A DNA stretch of 64,000 nt from Cinclus cinclus (GCF_963662255.1 NC_085046.1:135513392-135577391); one strand, 5' to 3'. Shown: positions 1-12,505, counted from the stretch's first letter. The notes: a model not told the origin generated them from the sequence alone. A program made the numbers and translations.

Positions 1-330
1 GTGTGAGCAGAGGATGACTTGGCTACCACTGGAGGAATCAGAAGAAAGCAGAGGCCAGGAATTTTGACTACACCACTTGGAGGAAGCTGTCCAGCTGAAT
101 GTGTCCTAACTGAATGTGTCTGGTGGGGTTGTTTCAAGGCAGTCACTCCTAAAAGCTCTCGACCTGGCAGCCTCCAACTTCTAGAAGGTCTCAGGAACGG
201 CAGCCTGGAAGGTAAAGAAGTCTGAGGTCAGGTACAGCTGTGGGGTCTGACTGCCTGGTTAAGGAAGCCCAGCCCCCCTGAGGACCCTTCATCCCAGCCT
301 GCTCGCTGCCCAGGTCAGCACAAGTGTGTC
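1..330. other. GC-richer unassigned segment at window edge, possibly repeat-derived
   Basis: This edge is visibly richer in G+C than the following 2 kb and ends in a GT-rich stretch around 305-350. It has a 68-codon open frame from 19 that resembles no protein I know. Texture and composition resemble the untranslated leader of an avian endogenous retrovirus, but no LTR end, primer-binding site or gag motif is visible and the left part is cut off by the window. It could equally be unique sequence. Confidence 0.25.
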
Positions 331-2504
331 TGTGTCTGTTTCTGAGTGTGTTGTCTCAATGAATTCTGAAATTTCTTCACCTCTGCTTTAGTAGCTTATT
401 CTTACTGAAAATAGATATTGTCTTGTACCTGTTTATTCCTTGAGCAACAGCGATAAAGGGATAGAATAAGTAAAGATAAGCACTTAAGGTCTCTAAAACA
501 AGGACAGTAGTTTTTCGGGTTGCTAGAATAAATGGGAAATAAACTTAACCAGTGTTCCCCAAATTGCTGCCTACAGAGATTTTCATATTTTCTTCCTTTT
601 TATTGCCTTCTAACCTCAGCATCTAGTAATATGATTATTTCAAAATCCCAGTAGTCAATGAGAGTAAGGTAACAGATTTTCTCTCCTCCATCATAATTGA
701 GTGATAGGTTGGAAATACCACTAGAAGGTCAGAAAGGTCCCAAACAATTTTCCCAAAGTGTATTGCACTGTGTAACTCAGCAGATTCCCTAATACCTATT
801 AAAAGAAACTGAAGGAACAAGTGGTTGAATTAGGGAATGAAATTGTATGGCAAAGACTTGCAGTTTTCTGTTCAGATGAAACAATTTGCCCATAATTTCT
901 TCACACTTTGTCTTCTACAGGACTGGATATTACTAAAATTCTAGGACTGTCCCTCAAACCACTAAAAAAACCTTTTATTTTTCTTTTTAAACAAAAGTTC
1001 CCAGTATTTAATGGTTTGTAGTATTATGTGAAAGAATTTACCTAAGTGTCTTAATTATTAAATGACATCTTAAGTGTTAATTTCACAAAGAAATTATCTG
1101 GTGTCTTAGACTATGCTGAGTTAATTATATTCTAAATAATCATATTCTTTCATAAATGTGTATTTAATCATTCCAGGGAAAAAAAAATTGAAAGGTTTTC
1201 AAGATAAAGAAATTCTTTGTTTCATTGACTTAAAAGTAATAATGTAAATAAAGTAATAAAAATAAAAGATATATTTATTGACATCTAGATACTTGTAAGT
1301 AAGAAGTACTTTGATGTCAGAGATTATATGACTTTTGTGAGATTTCTGGTACAGTCACAGATTTCCATGGAGATTTTTTTCCTCCAGTAGTCTTCAAGAA
1401 TTGCTATGATATATATATTTTTAAAAAACCCACTTTTCTTTGCAATATTGTGTATGAATACTTTTATTAATCAAACACATCAAAAATAAGTTTACTGTAA
1501 GGTTGTCTGTAAGATTTAGAGGTAGTGTTAGCAACAGCTGATAAATTTTGACTTCACAGGAAATGATTGCTATTTGTCTTGTATATCTGTGACTGGAAAA
1601 TAGCAAGTGTAAAATTCATCATTTCAATGTTTTCTGATATTGGTTGAACTGGCATTCTCCTAAGAAGGTCTGGAGACTTTGAGATAAATTTCAAAAATGT
1701 AACAGGTAATTATATTTAGTTTTTCATTACACTTGAAGGAAAATCAAGCATAAAACTTTTTTTGTTAGTAAATAATCCATTTTTATTGATTAGAAGAAGG
1801 AAGGAAGGGATAGAAATTCCTTGTTATTTAGCATGTATATGAATCTTGAAAAGGAGGATCACACTAAGAAACACCCCTAAGAATCCCTCAAAAATACTCC
1901 AAGAATAAGACAGTCTACATAAAAAGGTCATAAGTAATTACCAACATTATTTTTTTCACCTCATTATAAAAAATAATACAAATATAATCATATAATAGTC
2001 TATAATAATGGATAGACCCTAACTGAAGTAGCAGGCAGGGCAACTCAGTATTTTGCATGACATTTTGGAGGATGCAGTAGTTATGGAGTAGGCATTTAAT
2101 TATTTGGTATTCTAGGCATGAAGGGGGCTGTAATGCAGTGTTTAATCTGCATAGGAAATGATTCAGTAGCTGCTAATGTCACCTTAAGCAGGAATGACTT
2201 TTGTCCCTGGTTGAATGAGAAGAGCAAGGTATATGACTACAGAGTGCAGATAAAATTAAAACATGTTATGCCCTTTATTAACAATCAAACACTTAACAAA
2301 ATGCACTTTTCAAATAGCAGGGTTGTGGACAATATTGCATGATTGAGGCTGTTTGTTTACATTTCAGGACCACATGACAGATAGAAGGAAAACAGGCTGG
2401 ACACAAATGAGCCAATTCTGTAAATCTCTCTGAGCCATGTTTTTCAGGTAGTGAGAAAAGGTTCATATGTCCAGTTTTCAAAGATGACCCTTGTCCTCCT
2501 TCTC
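331..2504. other. Anonymous AT-rich DNA, no gene seen
   Basis: About 2.2 kb of AT-rich sequence with scattered A and T runs. Open frames on both strands are at most about 75 codons, lack family motifs and are of the length expected by chance. No RNA gene or repeat family is recognised. Confidence 0.6.
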
Positions 2505-2738
2505 ACAGAGAAATCACATCAAGTTGCACCAGGGGTTTGCATTGAATATGTCAAGTGTTGGAACAGGCTACCAAGGTTGGGCCACCATCCTTGGAGGCAA
2601 TTAAGATATATGTAACTGTGATGGGTAAGGACATGGTTTAGTGGTGAACTTCACAGTGTTAGGCTAATGTTTGGATTCAGTGATCTTAAAGGTCTTTTTC
2701 AACATAAATGATGCAATGGCTCTATGTTTCTATATGAC
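2505..2738 (+). mobile_element. CR1 LINE, 3' end fragment
   Basis: The order of conserved CR1 3'-end phrases is recognisable on the plus strand: CAAGTTGCACCAGGGG near 2518, GGAACAGGCT near 2560, CACCATCCTTGGAGG near 2583, GGACATGGTTTAGTGGTG near 2630 and CTTAAAGGTC near 2686. It ends in a decayed copy of the octamer-like CR1 tail (ATTCTATG type) at about 2710-2738. CR1 copies are normally cut short at the 5' end, and this one keeps only about 230 bp. It has no coding capacity. Confidence 0.85.
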
Positions 2739-3016
2739 TCATTCTGGTAACATTAGGCCACTAAATATGAAATTATGGCACTTAAGTGATATAGTCCCAA
2801 AAATAATATTGAAGTACTTATATATTTGGAGGATCTTGATTTAGGATCCCTTAAGTGTATTAGAATTCTAAGCAAAATCCTTAAGAAACAAAACTTTTAA
2901 ATGTCTGCTAAATTTTGTGTCCTGCCGTGCATGGATTTTAAATGGTGTTACTCAGCATAGAATCTATATTTTACATTATCTATATATCAATCACAGGATA
3001 AAAGAATAATAATATG

Positions 3017-3202
3017 GTTGGAAAAAGGAAGCCCAGAAATTTGTGGCTTCTCCATTCTTGGAGATATTTAAAAGGTGTCTGGACACTGTCGTGGACATCC
3101 TGCTCTACATGAAGCTGCTTGTTACAGGTGCTGGAACAGATGACGTCCAGAGGTCTCCTCCAACACACTGTCATTCTGTGACTCTGAGATTCTCTATGCA
3201 AA
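3017..3202 (+). mobile_element. CR1 LINE, 3' end fragment of a second subfamily
   Basis: Conserved phrases of a CR1 3' end occur in order: GGAAGCCCAGAAATTTGTGG near 3027, CTCCATTCTTGGAGAT near 3050, GTCTGGACAC near 3077, CCTGCTCTA near 3098 and CCAGAGGTCTCCTCCAAC near 3148, closing with CATTCTGTGACTCTG. The wording differs from the copy at 2.5 kb, so it is a separate insertion from another subfamily. The short open frames here are non-functional. Confidence 0.85.
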
Positions 3203-3799
3203 AATCTGGAAAGAGACAAGAATAGGAAACACTGGTGACAGGATTTTTGAACATTACTGACATGTGGGAGATGTATATATATATGTTTGTGTGTCCTTTG
3301 TTTGGATATCCAATTTCAAGACCGTGCGATGTGTGAGTAACTTGCTTCTTGCAGCTGTGGTAGGTGTGCCATGGGGTAGAATGTACTAAGAGAACTAGAG
3401 AAGAAAGTTTAATTTTGTGTCAGTCAGGATCCTGCCTGTCAGGCAAGGAACAGTCTAGTCACCTGTGACAGGTAGAATCTAATTGCTTTTTATCTGTCTG
3501 CTCTACACAGTTTTATATTAAACTTTGTTCAACAAAATAATAAGCTGAACAGTAGAGAAGATAGCTATAGAAGGCCATTATCTTGTGGGTGTTAATGATG
3601 TTATTTCTCTCCTGAGAGATTTAAATATTGAAGCTTAATGGACTTAATTTGGACTTAATGGACTTAAAGGTCTCTGGACTTGATGTGGAGCCAGCATCTC
3701 CTGGTGCTGTAGTGTGATCATGGAAACAAGGCGTGTCAGGGTTGGGGAGCATTCCTATGACATGAGAAATCTGAATTAAATACTTTAGAAGTTATTCTG
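3203..3799. other. Anonymous DNA between CR1 and LTR
   Basis: No gene is seen. A small local repetition of GGACTTAATGG lies around 3638-3665. Some of 3660-3790 is richer in G+C and may belong to an undated repeat, but no family is recognised. Confidence 0.5.
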
Positions 3800-4292
3800 T
3801 GGCTGTGGTGTGATCCTAGTGAGCAACTCTGTGCCACACAGCCACTTTCTCACTCACCCCTGGCGGGATGGGGCAGAAAACCAGAAGAGTAAAAGTCAGA
3901 AAACTCAAGGATTGAGATGAAGACAGTGTAATGTGCAAAAGCCGCACACAAAAACAAGAAAAAACAAAGAATTCACTGACAACTATCTCCAGGAAGGCAA
4001 AGCTACATCTTGCATAATTGTGACTTGGAAGACAAACTCTTTAACTCTGAACATCTCCATTTCTCTTTCTTCTCCAGAACTGTGTCTCCTTCCAAATTCT
4101 AGTGCTCCTCCAGCCTACCCACTGGTGGGGTGATGTCAGAAATAGAAAAGTCTACTATTCTCTGTAAGCACCGTTAATCAATAATTAAAACATTGGTGTG
4201 TTATTAACATTGTTTTTATCACATCTCCAGAACATAGCCCCATTCTAGATACTATGAAGAAATTTAACTCAAGCACTGTGAAAACCAGTACA
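3800..4292 (-). mobile_element. Avian ERV solo LTR, minus strand (family A), degraded
   Basis: The right edge ends in AAAACCAGTACA at 4281-4292, the reverse complement of the TGTnCTGGTTT start of a common avian ERV LTR. Family landmarks follow in order from the left: GCCACACAGCCAC near 3832, CACTCACCCC near 3852, the GGGATGGGGCAGAAAA segment near 3865, a central section, CATAGCCCCATTCTAGATAC near 4235, and AATTTAACTC just before the terminus. The left edge is decayed and no target-site duplication was found. Other copies of the family lie at 37.5, 43.9 and 59.5 kb. There is no internal region and no coding capacity. Confidence 0.75.
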
Positions 4293-4311
4293 TCAGTAAA
4301 ATGTATTGTTA

Positions 4312-4366
4312 TTATTTCTATTTCTATTTCTATTTCTATTGCTATTTCTATTTCTATTGCTATTTT
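4312..4366. repeat. (TTTCTA)n hexanucleotide microsatellite
   Basis: About nine tandem copies of a six-base TTTCTA unit, two of them changed to TTGCTA. Confidence 0.9.
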
Positions 4367-7300
4367 TAGTCACTAAAAGTTTGAGTAAAATCTTGTAAGA
4401 TGCAGCAGGAAAGAGAAAATGCAAAATTTGGTTTCAAGGGCTTTTTATTTTTTTTAATTGTTTTATCTGACTACTAGACACATGTTTCTGTATCTCTGTT
4501 TAAAACACACTTCTAATTCCTATTGTAATTAAATATCTCTGCTAAAATGTTTAAAACCATTTATAGTTTTCTATATTTACCTCAAAAAAATAGTTAGTCA
4601 TTGTTCAGAGCACTGACAGAGTCCTATCACTTTGTGATGGCCATAAGAACGAGGGGTTCACCAACACTGCAAAGAGATTGCACGAGTTAGACAAGGATTC
4701 AGATATGTGGGAAAGTTACAGGACCACTTCTTGTGTTTTTAGTTGTGCATATAGAACTCAAAGCAGACAGACTTTAAGCAGTAAATGTCATAAGCACCTT
4801 AGAAACCTCTGGAAAAAAAAAAAAAAAAGAGCCTTCCCATTTGAGGCTGTGACTTGAGGCCTTTGGTTCAATTAACATTTTACATGTGTATTTGCTTTTG
4901 GTTTTCCCCACCAATATATTGCATACTTCTTTTAAAAATAATCCTAGGTTAGCTAGTGCTTAGTTGTTTTGAGGATTTTTTTAGGAGCCATGTTACTATT
5001 TTTTTTTTTGAGTCTAACTTAAAAAGTTGTGTTAGGAAGTGAACTTGTCATGTTTTGGAATATTTATTTTGGTTGAAATAATATTATAATTAAAATACTG
5101 AGACTGTTTCTTTGTTGTTGCAAAACAGTGTAGGGCTACAAATCAGAAAATGAACCAGCCTGATGTTACATTAGACCTGAATACTTGGTCTAACAATTGA
5201 CTTCTGTTTTAGAGAGTGGTGGCATAATTTCTCTGCTGCAAATAAACCAGATTTTACCTTTGTTTGACATCATATTTAATTAGAATTTGTGACTCATTAT
5301 TGCTGTAAAGAAAATAGAGATAGTAGAATGTAAGAAAAGAATTATTGACTATCTAGTTTTTCTTCACAGGATACTGGTAGTGAGTGTAGTGTCTTAGGTG
5401 AAAATAATACAAATAATTAAAGACAGATCTTCATAAATTCTGGAAAGAATTTTAAAAGCAAACAGTGAAAGATAAACCATATGGGGAAATAGTATTTTTT
5501 GTATCTCCTAAAAAAAAAAAAGAAAAATGCTATGTTTAGTATTTTTGACAGTTTAAGATGTTCATAAGCTGTCTATTAGCTACATATATTTCTTCATATA
5601 CAGTTTCAGTTTTTCATGACTGTGTTTCTTATTTAGTACAGGAGATAATGTCACTCTCTAATGTACTGTTTTTACATATTGGGTTCACTAATCCCATCTA
5701 ACCTGCATACCTTGGTTTATAGTTCTTGCTTGCATTTCTTCTTTTTCTAACCAATGGACAAAGAGATGTCCTCTATCTTATCTAACCTCTATGAATTTGC
5801 CTGTGTGTGGAAGTTTCATGCATGTATCTGTCTGGTGACTTATCTTAAAAACTAGATAAGCTATGATTTTCTTCACTCTAAAGGTCAGAAATAAAAGCAA
5901 GCAAACTCTGAAGACTAGATACCCCTTTATTCCCGGCTCCTTTTTAGTTTTGAGATATATGTGGCTTCCAGTCACCAGGCAAGGAGAGATTTTCTAAGTA
6001 CTGAGCAAGTAAAATACTGAAAATATTTTTTTGATAGTCGTACACTGCTTAGTTGGTATTACTCTCCTGCCCTTCTGATATGCCTCAGGGCAAGAACATG
6101 TCTGTCTCCTGTTCCCTGGCTACCTATACAAATTACTTGGCAGCTTGTGATCACCTAACTGTGAAGTAATATTGTACCAATGTAGGCCTCTGTCAGATAC
6201 GTGTTCAGTGTGCTGCTCTCAACTGGAAAAGCTTTCGGCAATCAGTACATAATAGTACATCACAGATTAGAACATTTTCATGTAATACTAGATTGAGTGA
6301 TTGTCTCAGCCATTTCTTTAGGTTTATTTTGAGGCTTGTTCTTAAGAATTCCTTATTGCTGCTATCCTGCCATGTTTCTTATGGTAATTAAACACAATAT
6401 ATGTCTTTTAGCATATAAAATACATTGCATAAAGCTGTTCAATACACCTTAAGAAAAAATAAATTTGAAATTATTCGCATGCAAGCAGTTATTTAAAGTT
6501 GATGGCTTGGTATTTTAAAGCAGATCAATTTAAAAAATGGGCTCAGTATTTTAAAGCAGATCAACTTGAAAAATAAACTATTGTTAGAGAATACTGTAGA
6601 AGACCATTTGCATCATGTTGACATGTAGACAAATAGTAGGTCTTACTCCTTTACAGAGATGATACATAAAAAGTAAATATTCAGCTAAATTCTCCCATAA
6701 TTGTCCTGGAAATAGTAACTTATCTGGAAAAGCAAACAGAGAACTTTATTTTAATTTAATGGCTTTAGTTTTAATACTATCATACACTTTTTAAAAAGTA
6801 AGGATTTGGAAAGGGTAAGGAAGAATGTGTACCGGGATGGAGATAAACACAAAGGCAGAAATTGAAATTGCCAGGAGAGATCCATGTGCTCAGGAAATGA
6901 ACTTACACCAATGTCATGCTTTTCAATATGATATGAAGTAACATATCAGTCTTTATTCTAATTCTACTGTTTGTACATGCCAAATTAAATTGCTGGTTTT
7001 CTGCATGATAACTGAATAGAAAGAATAATTTTATATATCCAGCAAAAGTAAGTACCATTTCCTGTACTTGCATTGTGTATTTCATTAAAAGAAGGAAAAC
7101 TGGGAAGTAAAACATTAAAATTATCTTCAGATGAAATACGTATTTTCATTTTTATGTATGAAATATTTTTTAATTGTTTACTTACTTTTTATACATTTCT
7201 GCTGTTTCCAAGTTACACATTCCATTCATGACCTTTCTTCACTGAAATTTAAAAAAAAATGCTTACAATTAATCCAGTTTATGGCATACAAGAAAAAAAG

Positions 7301-8312
7301 GGTATGTATTTTAGTTATTATTTACATAATTATTTTTTATTTAGTTAATTGTCTAAATTTCAGCTTTAAATATGGATGGACATCAAAGGTTTAATGTTGA
7401 GCTAAGATAGAGAACTTATTTTGACTGGGTTCTCATTTTAATGAGTATCTTCACAAGACTGTCTGTGGCAGTAGGTAAGCCAAAATAAATTGTAGACAAA
7501 ATCTAATTAATTAAATAATTTCAAGACTTATCTTGATTGTGTTACCGAAAGAAAAATTCAAATGCATACCCTATTGAACATCTCTGGAGCAAGCAGAGAT
7601 TTTATTCCACGTTAATTTCAGGTTTTAAAGTTGGAATAGGTTATAATGAATCCTTGAGAAGGAAGTACAGTATCCACTTTTAAAGTATTTAATTCACTTC
7701 CTCATATTTATATGTAGAGTTGTGAAATCTGATATATTAAAGTTGATGTGATGCAGTTTTTCCAGTGACCCTCACAGTTTTTAAAACAATTATCAGAAAA
7801 CATCTGTAAATGAGATGTTTATTTTGAGCTGTGTTGATTTATTGAGTCATGAACTGCATTATTATAACACTGTAGAGAGCCATACACTTTTGTAATTGTG
7901 CTCCTGCAAAGAAAAATTCTGCATTCTTGAGTGTCCCCTTTCCTTTGCCTCATATGCTGAATTATAGATTTTTAAGTAAAAGGTTATTGGAATTTGAAAG
8001 AGAGAAGTTCTACCATCAGATGGGCTGGAACTTCAACTCAGCTATTTTAAGTTTTCTGAAAATACTCAAATCAGTATCCTTTACAGAAAACAGGCCTATG
8101 TCTTCTAAGAAAAGTTGTGTGTTTGTTATAGACATATCTGACTTCTGTTCCTGCAGTTTTTGATTCAGTGACTTGCAAGAGCACCCTGTAAATGCTAAGA
8201 TCATCCTCTTTCTCTCATTGGTCATATTAGATCTAGTGCCTATACTCATATTTAAATCCTAATCAATTCTTTCTATTCAGTGGATTGTAGGGACTTAAAG
8301 GTCACATTTGCC
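4367..8312. other. AT-rich anonymous DNA, about 3.9 kb
   Basis: No gene or interspersed repeat is recognised. Visible structure is limited to homopolymer runs (A at about 4812-4828, T at about 5001-5009, A at about 5510-5520) and a 36-bp-period tandem duplication of TATTTTAAAGCAGATCAA beginning at 6511 and 6547. Open frames reach only about 87 codons and are AT-driven. Confidence 0.6.
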
Positions 8313-8470
8313 TGTCTCAAAAATTATCAGGGCTACAAAAACCACTTGTCATAAGATAAGCCACTGCAAGAGGAACCTGAGATAAATGCAGAAGGGAGGA
8401 ATTTGTCAAAACATGCATTAACATTTCTAGTTCTGCTTCAGAAGGCTTTATAATGATTTGGCTAATTTTT
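8313..8470 (+). mobile_element. Possible partial ERV LTR (family B, 5' part)
   Basis: The segment begins TGTCTCAA and shares phrases, in the same order, with the better LTRs at 9129 (plus) and 61133 (minus): an ACAAAAACC/ACAGAAGGAA segment, CATAAGATAAGCCA, GGAGGAATTTGTC, and a decayed ATTTGGCTAA counterpart of the family's TCTGGTTAG. Only the U3 start is recognisable, and homology fades after about 8470. The spacing to the next copy (about 0.8 kb) may be coincidence or a heavily deleted element. Confidence 0.4.
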
Positions 8471-9128
8471 TCAGAGATATTAGTGACTAACCTTAATAGT
8501 CTTTTCAAAACAAAAGAAAATGTTATGGTTGAGTAGCCTTTCCTAGAGCAGAAAGGACAGCCAAGGACCAAAATGGGACATGGATAGAATGCAAGGAAGT
8601 CTTTTATTAGCTTCCATGCAACTCTACCTGGAACCATTTGTAGAACAAAATGTTATCAGTCATCAGACATTATATGGCAAAGTGCAACTTCTATTCCATG
8701 GTGGGATTCTCCGGTCAGGAATGGGTTTTTTCAAAGTAAATAGGACACTGGTATTCCCTTTTTAATTCCCATATACATACCTTTCCTAACTTGTGCTCTA
8801 AGGGCTTTTAACTTTACCAGTGTTTGCAGCTTTGTTAATATTAAGGGCTGTGATTTTAGCAATTCAGATCCTAGTTTATCCCATCAGTTTTTAGAATATT
8901 CTGTGGTTATTCTTCTGATACTTACTGTCTTTATTTTTTCTTTGGGAATCACATTGTATTGGCCAGTGAGTTGTTTTGTCTGTCTCTTTTTGTCTTTTTT
9001 TTTTTTTTCTGTCTTGTCTCTACTACATATGCATCAACCCTGGCAGACAAACGATGAACTGATGAGAAGTCCTTGGAAGACAGTCTTTGTGCCACAGGAT
9101 GGTGTAAGGACTAGAGAGCACAGTTGCT
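8471..9128. other. Anonymous DNA with T-rich tract
   Basis: No gene is recognised. A T-rich stretch lies near 8990-9010. The 90-codon open frame running across 8903-9175 starts in low-complexity T-rich DNA and ends inside an LTR, so it is not a gene. Confidence 0.55.
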
Positions 9129-9690
9129 TGTCTCAAACACTGTCAAGGGCACAGAAGGAACTTTGCATAAAATAAGCCAGCACAATGGGCTTGAGGTAAG
9201 CAGAGAGGAAAGGAATTTTCAACAGGAAGGTACTAACTCTAGGCCTGGAGGCAAGATCTGGTTAGCACATCCTGGTTAATGCATCTAGACAAAAATACCC
9301 ACTGTGGGAAAGAAGCAAAGTGCTCATACAGTTATTGCCCAAATGTATGGGACAAATGGCTTCTGTGACATCAATGACCACTGAAGCACCACCAGACTAA
9401 TTTCTGTGGTCTTCCGACACAGTACTGCACATGGTCCATGTTTTTCAAGCTCCCCCCACTCCTTCCCCAGTGGAGGTACCTGGATTTTATCACCTGAACC
9501 TGAAAGTATGTTAACACATTGAAGTATTTTTTTTTCCCAGGCCTGATTGATCAAGACTGTGACCCATGGACATCTAAATTTCTTTTTGGTGGATCCATTT
9601 CCTCTCCTCTGCTTATCCTTATCTTGTTTTACTCTTTCTTCCTTTCTTTTCCTTCTATATTTTCTTAAATAATACTTTCATACTTCTATA
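9129..9690 (+). mobile_element. ERV solo or partial LTR, plus strand (family B)
   Basis: It begins TGTCTCAAACACTGTCAAGG and is colinear with the reverse complement of 60.7-61.13 kb. Shared phrases include CACAGAAGGAA, CATAAAATAAGCCA, GATCTGGTTAGCACATC near 9255, TTAATGCATCTAGACAAAAA near 9272 and CCCACTGTGG near 9298. The 3' part holds TGGATCCAT near 9589 and a long C/T-rich tract, as in the other copy, then a TAAATAATA signal-like stretch near 9668. The right edge is not sharply defined and no target-site duplication was found. Confidence 0.65.
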
Positions 9691-9773
9691 ATGCTGTTTT
9701 ATTATAGCTAATGACCAAAACAGGTACATGTCTCCTTTCCATTGCAACCAAATTGTTCTAAAATATACATGAG

Positions 9774-9814
<41 letters not shown>

Positions 9815-10528
9815 ATTGTCCAGTGTTGTTTCATGCTAATCTTCCTTCCCTAAGGGATATATTTCCAAGTTCAACTACCACTCCTCAGTGGCAGGTTGTA
9901 ACAGGGATGCATATCAAATTTCAAATGAAATCAGCAGATGAGGACTCAGCTCCAGATGAAATTAAACCCTTAGGATGGAATTGAATCTAAAGCAGTGATA
10001 TTCAGAATGAACATTGATCAAGTACTGGATAAAAGAAGTCACCAGTACCATCTTCTCTGAAATACATTTTGTGTTCATCAAGGTCATAAATTCATATAAG
10101 AAGTTGATACCTGGAAGTGAGAAAAGCATAGGAACAGGAATCTTAGTAGCAGAACATATGACACTGGGGCCAAATAAGGAAGTAGAGAAAGTACTGTATG
10201 ATTAATTAATTCTGTTGAAAAAATTCAGACATCAGACCACAGACTGTTACTGAAATCAAGATAATGATATGCAGCTCTCAAGTGGAGGTTTTGAGGTAAT
10301 TTCATATCACATTTCTTGGAGCAGAAAGTAAAACACAAAGCCATAGGATGTTAGGAACAGAGATGATCTGGATGGTTTGTGATGAAGATGCTCTTTTTTG
10401 CAATGATTTAATAATACAGATGAAGGGCCTCATTTCAGAACTTTCTCGAACTGTAGACCTAAATAATTATATAATATCAAACATATACATCACAGAATAA
10501 AATTAAGAGGGATTTCTTTTTGATAGTT
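9691..10528. other. Anonymous DNA containing a (CA)n tract
   Basis: Apart from the dinucleotide repeat at 9777-9812 no family is recognised. Open frames of 63 and 80 codons lack motifs, and the longer one runs through the CA repeat. Confidence 0.5.
9777..9812. repeat. (AC)18 microsatellite
   Basis: Thirty-six uninterrupted bases of AC repeat. Such a pure tract is likely to vary in length between individuals. Confidence 0.98.
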
Positions 10529-10943
10529 TGTCATGGTTTAGAAATGGTATTCTCCAATCTAATACTCCTACTAAAACCACGTGCCACTCACGATTCCCTC
10601 TCCAACTGGAGGCACAAAAGGCAAAGATCACAGGTTAAGAGCAATTCACTGGAAATTGCAACAAGAGAAGAAAACTAACAGTAACAGCAAAAATATTAAT
10701 AACAAAAGTTATAAGAAACAACTCGTGTAGAAAAATAACCCAAACAACAGACAATGCTGCATGGCTCCGTACATCATGTTTTCTCAACTGGACAGAAGAG
10801 AGTCCTTGATCCCAGAAGAGAGTCCTTTTCCCTGTCCCCTGGAAATGATGTGAGGTGGGGTAGAATAAATTCTGTGCCCTAACCATGAACCCTCCCGACT
10901 AATGTAAAAAAAAATTAATGCTGTCCTGGCTGGAACCGAGATA
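10529..10943 (-). mobile_element. Avian ERV solo LTR, minus strand (family C)
   Basis: The left edge is TGTCATGGTTTAG at 10529, the usual end of this LTR type read backwards. Diagnostic phrases follow: AAAACCACGTGCCACTCAC near 10575, CAACTGGAGGCACAAAAGG near 10603, AGATCACAGGTTAAG near 10625, TTCACTGGAAATTGCAACAAG near 10646 and CTGTCCTGGCTGGAACC near 10920. The closing GAACCGAGATA is a decayed AAACCAGGACA. A 22-bp-period duplication of CAGAAGAGAGTCCTT sits at about 10793-10830. No exact target-site duplication was found. It is non-coding. Confidence 0.7.
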
Positions 10944-11916
10944 TTACTGTAAGTTTTAAGAATGGTCTTCCTGGAAAATCTGAATTTCTAGATTTTATTA
11001 TTACATAATCCCTATAAAAGTATCATAATTTTATTTTTCAATAAGATTAGATGTTGGGTTTTAAAAGGTGCAGGGTTTTAAAAGGTGCATTACCATATAG
11101 AAAATTATCAGCATGGTCTCTGAAAAGAGTGTTTTCCCCTTAACATTTATTTCTGTGGCACACATTTGTTTCATATTCTGAAACAAACAAACAAAAAAAC
11201 CCCTTGCTATTCTGACATTTTTAAAGGAAGAAGACTGAACTTTGAAATCATCAGTCTTAGTGCTCCTGAAACTGCCTATTTTCAAGTCAGTGCTACACCT
11301 ATTTTTCCTGCTAAATGGATTAATAAATCTGTTTCTACTAACTGTAAAGATTATTTCACAGAGTAACATTCTGCAGCTGTTGTATTGATACCCATTTTTT
11401 CATTGCTGTGGCCCATCGGAACCTCATATCACTATGCTAATATAATTTTTTTTCTGTAATAATTCAAAATTACATAATAGAAAAAGCAATTATAGGCATG
11501 AGAGTTGTTTTATTCTTCTTTTTCTAGTATAGACATCTTCCCTTGTGTGCACAACTGTAGTAATTAGTTCTGTTTTTTCTCCCTCATCTGGGAGTTAGTA
11601 GGAATTTGGCCATAACTAATAAGTGCATGATTAGTTTAGAACCTTTTAAACCATACACTCCTTTCTACTGACAATCCTAATAATATCTGTAGTCTCCAGT
11701 GGGATTCTGAGAGCTGTAATCATGTTAATATGATCATAAATTACATTCTAGTAATCCGGCATTTATTAAAGAGGATTCTTATTAGAAGAATAAATGCAAT
11801 AATCTCATACTTGGCAGATTTCAAGGAAAAAGAAGTTACTTGCTTGAAGTCTGCAGCTCTTTCCAGAGGCTCACAAGCATTTTCATACAATCTGAGATTT
11901 GTTCAATATAGCAAAC
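10944..11916. other. AT-rich anonymous DNA
   Basis: No gene is seen. An 18-bp-period duplication of GGGTTTTAAAAGGTGCA occurs at about 11055-11090. The overlapping plus and minus open frames at 11061-11369 (66 and 102 codons) have no recognisable motifs. Confidence 0.5.
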
Positions 11917-12505
11917 TGTCCTGGTTTACAATACAAGATATATATTCTATTACCGTCTGAGAAGGGTGATCATCCTTATCTCTGTGGGAAATGTCTTCTG
12001 TTGATGGGCCATAACTGATAAGGGTGATCATCCTTATCTCTGTGGGAAGTATCTTCTGTTAATGGGCCATCGAGTCCTACTGTATAACTGATAAGATTAC
12101 ATCATCCCATTGGGAGATGCTCCAGCCAGGAGGACGAGCCAAGCCCTTCCTACCTAGATAAAAACTGAGGTTTAGAACACCAAAAGCAGCCTTTTCTCTG
12201 CTGGATTCCAGAGGAAGAACCAGACTTTTTTTCCACATCATCGCTGGACCCTTTGGAGGAAAACTGCACCTTCAGCAATCCAACTGCTTCAATTGAACCA
12301 CATCTGTAATCCAGGAGGACTGTAGCCACCATTTAATCGGACTGCACCAGCACCCTGACTGACAGGGTATCAGGTTGTGTTCTGACTCCATCAGTGGTTT
12401 TACTTTTTATTATTGCATGTATTTTATTTTTCCTTTTTCTTTTCCCTATTAAAAATTGTATTACTGACTTGAAGTCTCACTGGTTTTGCTTTTCAAACCA
12501 GTACA
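11917..12505 (+). mobile_element. ERV solo LTR, plus strand, 589 bp, ends defined
   Basis: It starts TGTCCTGGTTT at 11917 and ends AAACCAGTACA at 12505, an imperfect terminal inverted repeat matching at 10 of 11 positions with the canonical TG...CA ends. The flanking five bases are CAAAC and CCAAC, a probable five-base target-site duplication with one change. Inside are a TATA-like AGATAAAAACTG near 12155 and a polyadenylation-signal-like ATTAAAA near 12449, about 55 bases before the end, giving U3-R-U5 order on the plus strand. The upstream half holds a 58-bp tandem duplication (11963-12078). No internal retroviral region adjoins, so it is a solo LTR. Confidence 0.85.
11963..12078 (+). repeat. 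58-bp tandem duplication inside LTR U3
   Basis: Two adjacent units begin AGGGTGATCATCC at 11963 and 12021 and continue through TTATCTCTGTGGGAA and ATGGGCCAT with a few substitutions. Direct repeats in U3 often carry enhancer elements in retroviruses; any such activity here is inference. Confidence 0.9.

Noticed and set aside
8903..9175. 90-codon frame starting with a hydrophobic signal-like segment
   Set aside because: The hydrophobic part is T-rich low complexity and the rest runs into an LTR; no conserved motif.
9777..9812. CA repeat as a possible part of a coding frame (TH repeats)
   Set aside because: It is a plain dinucleotide microsatellite.
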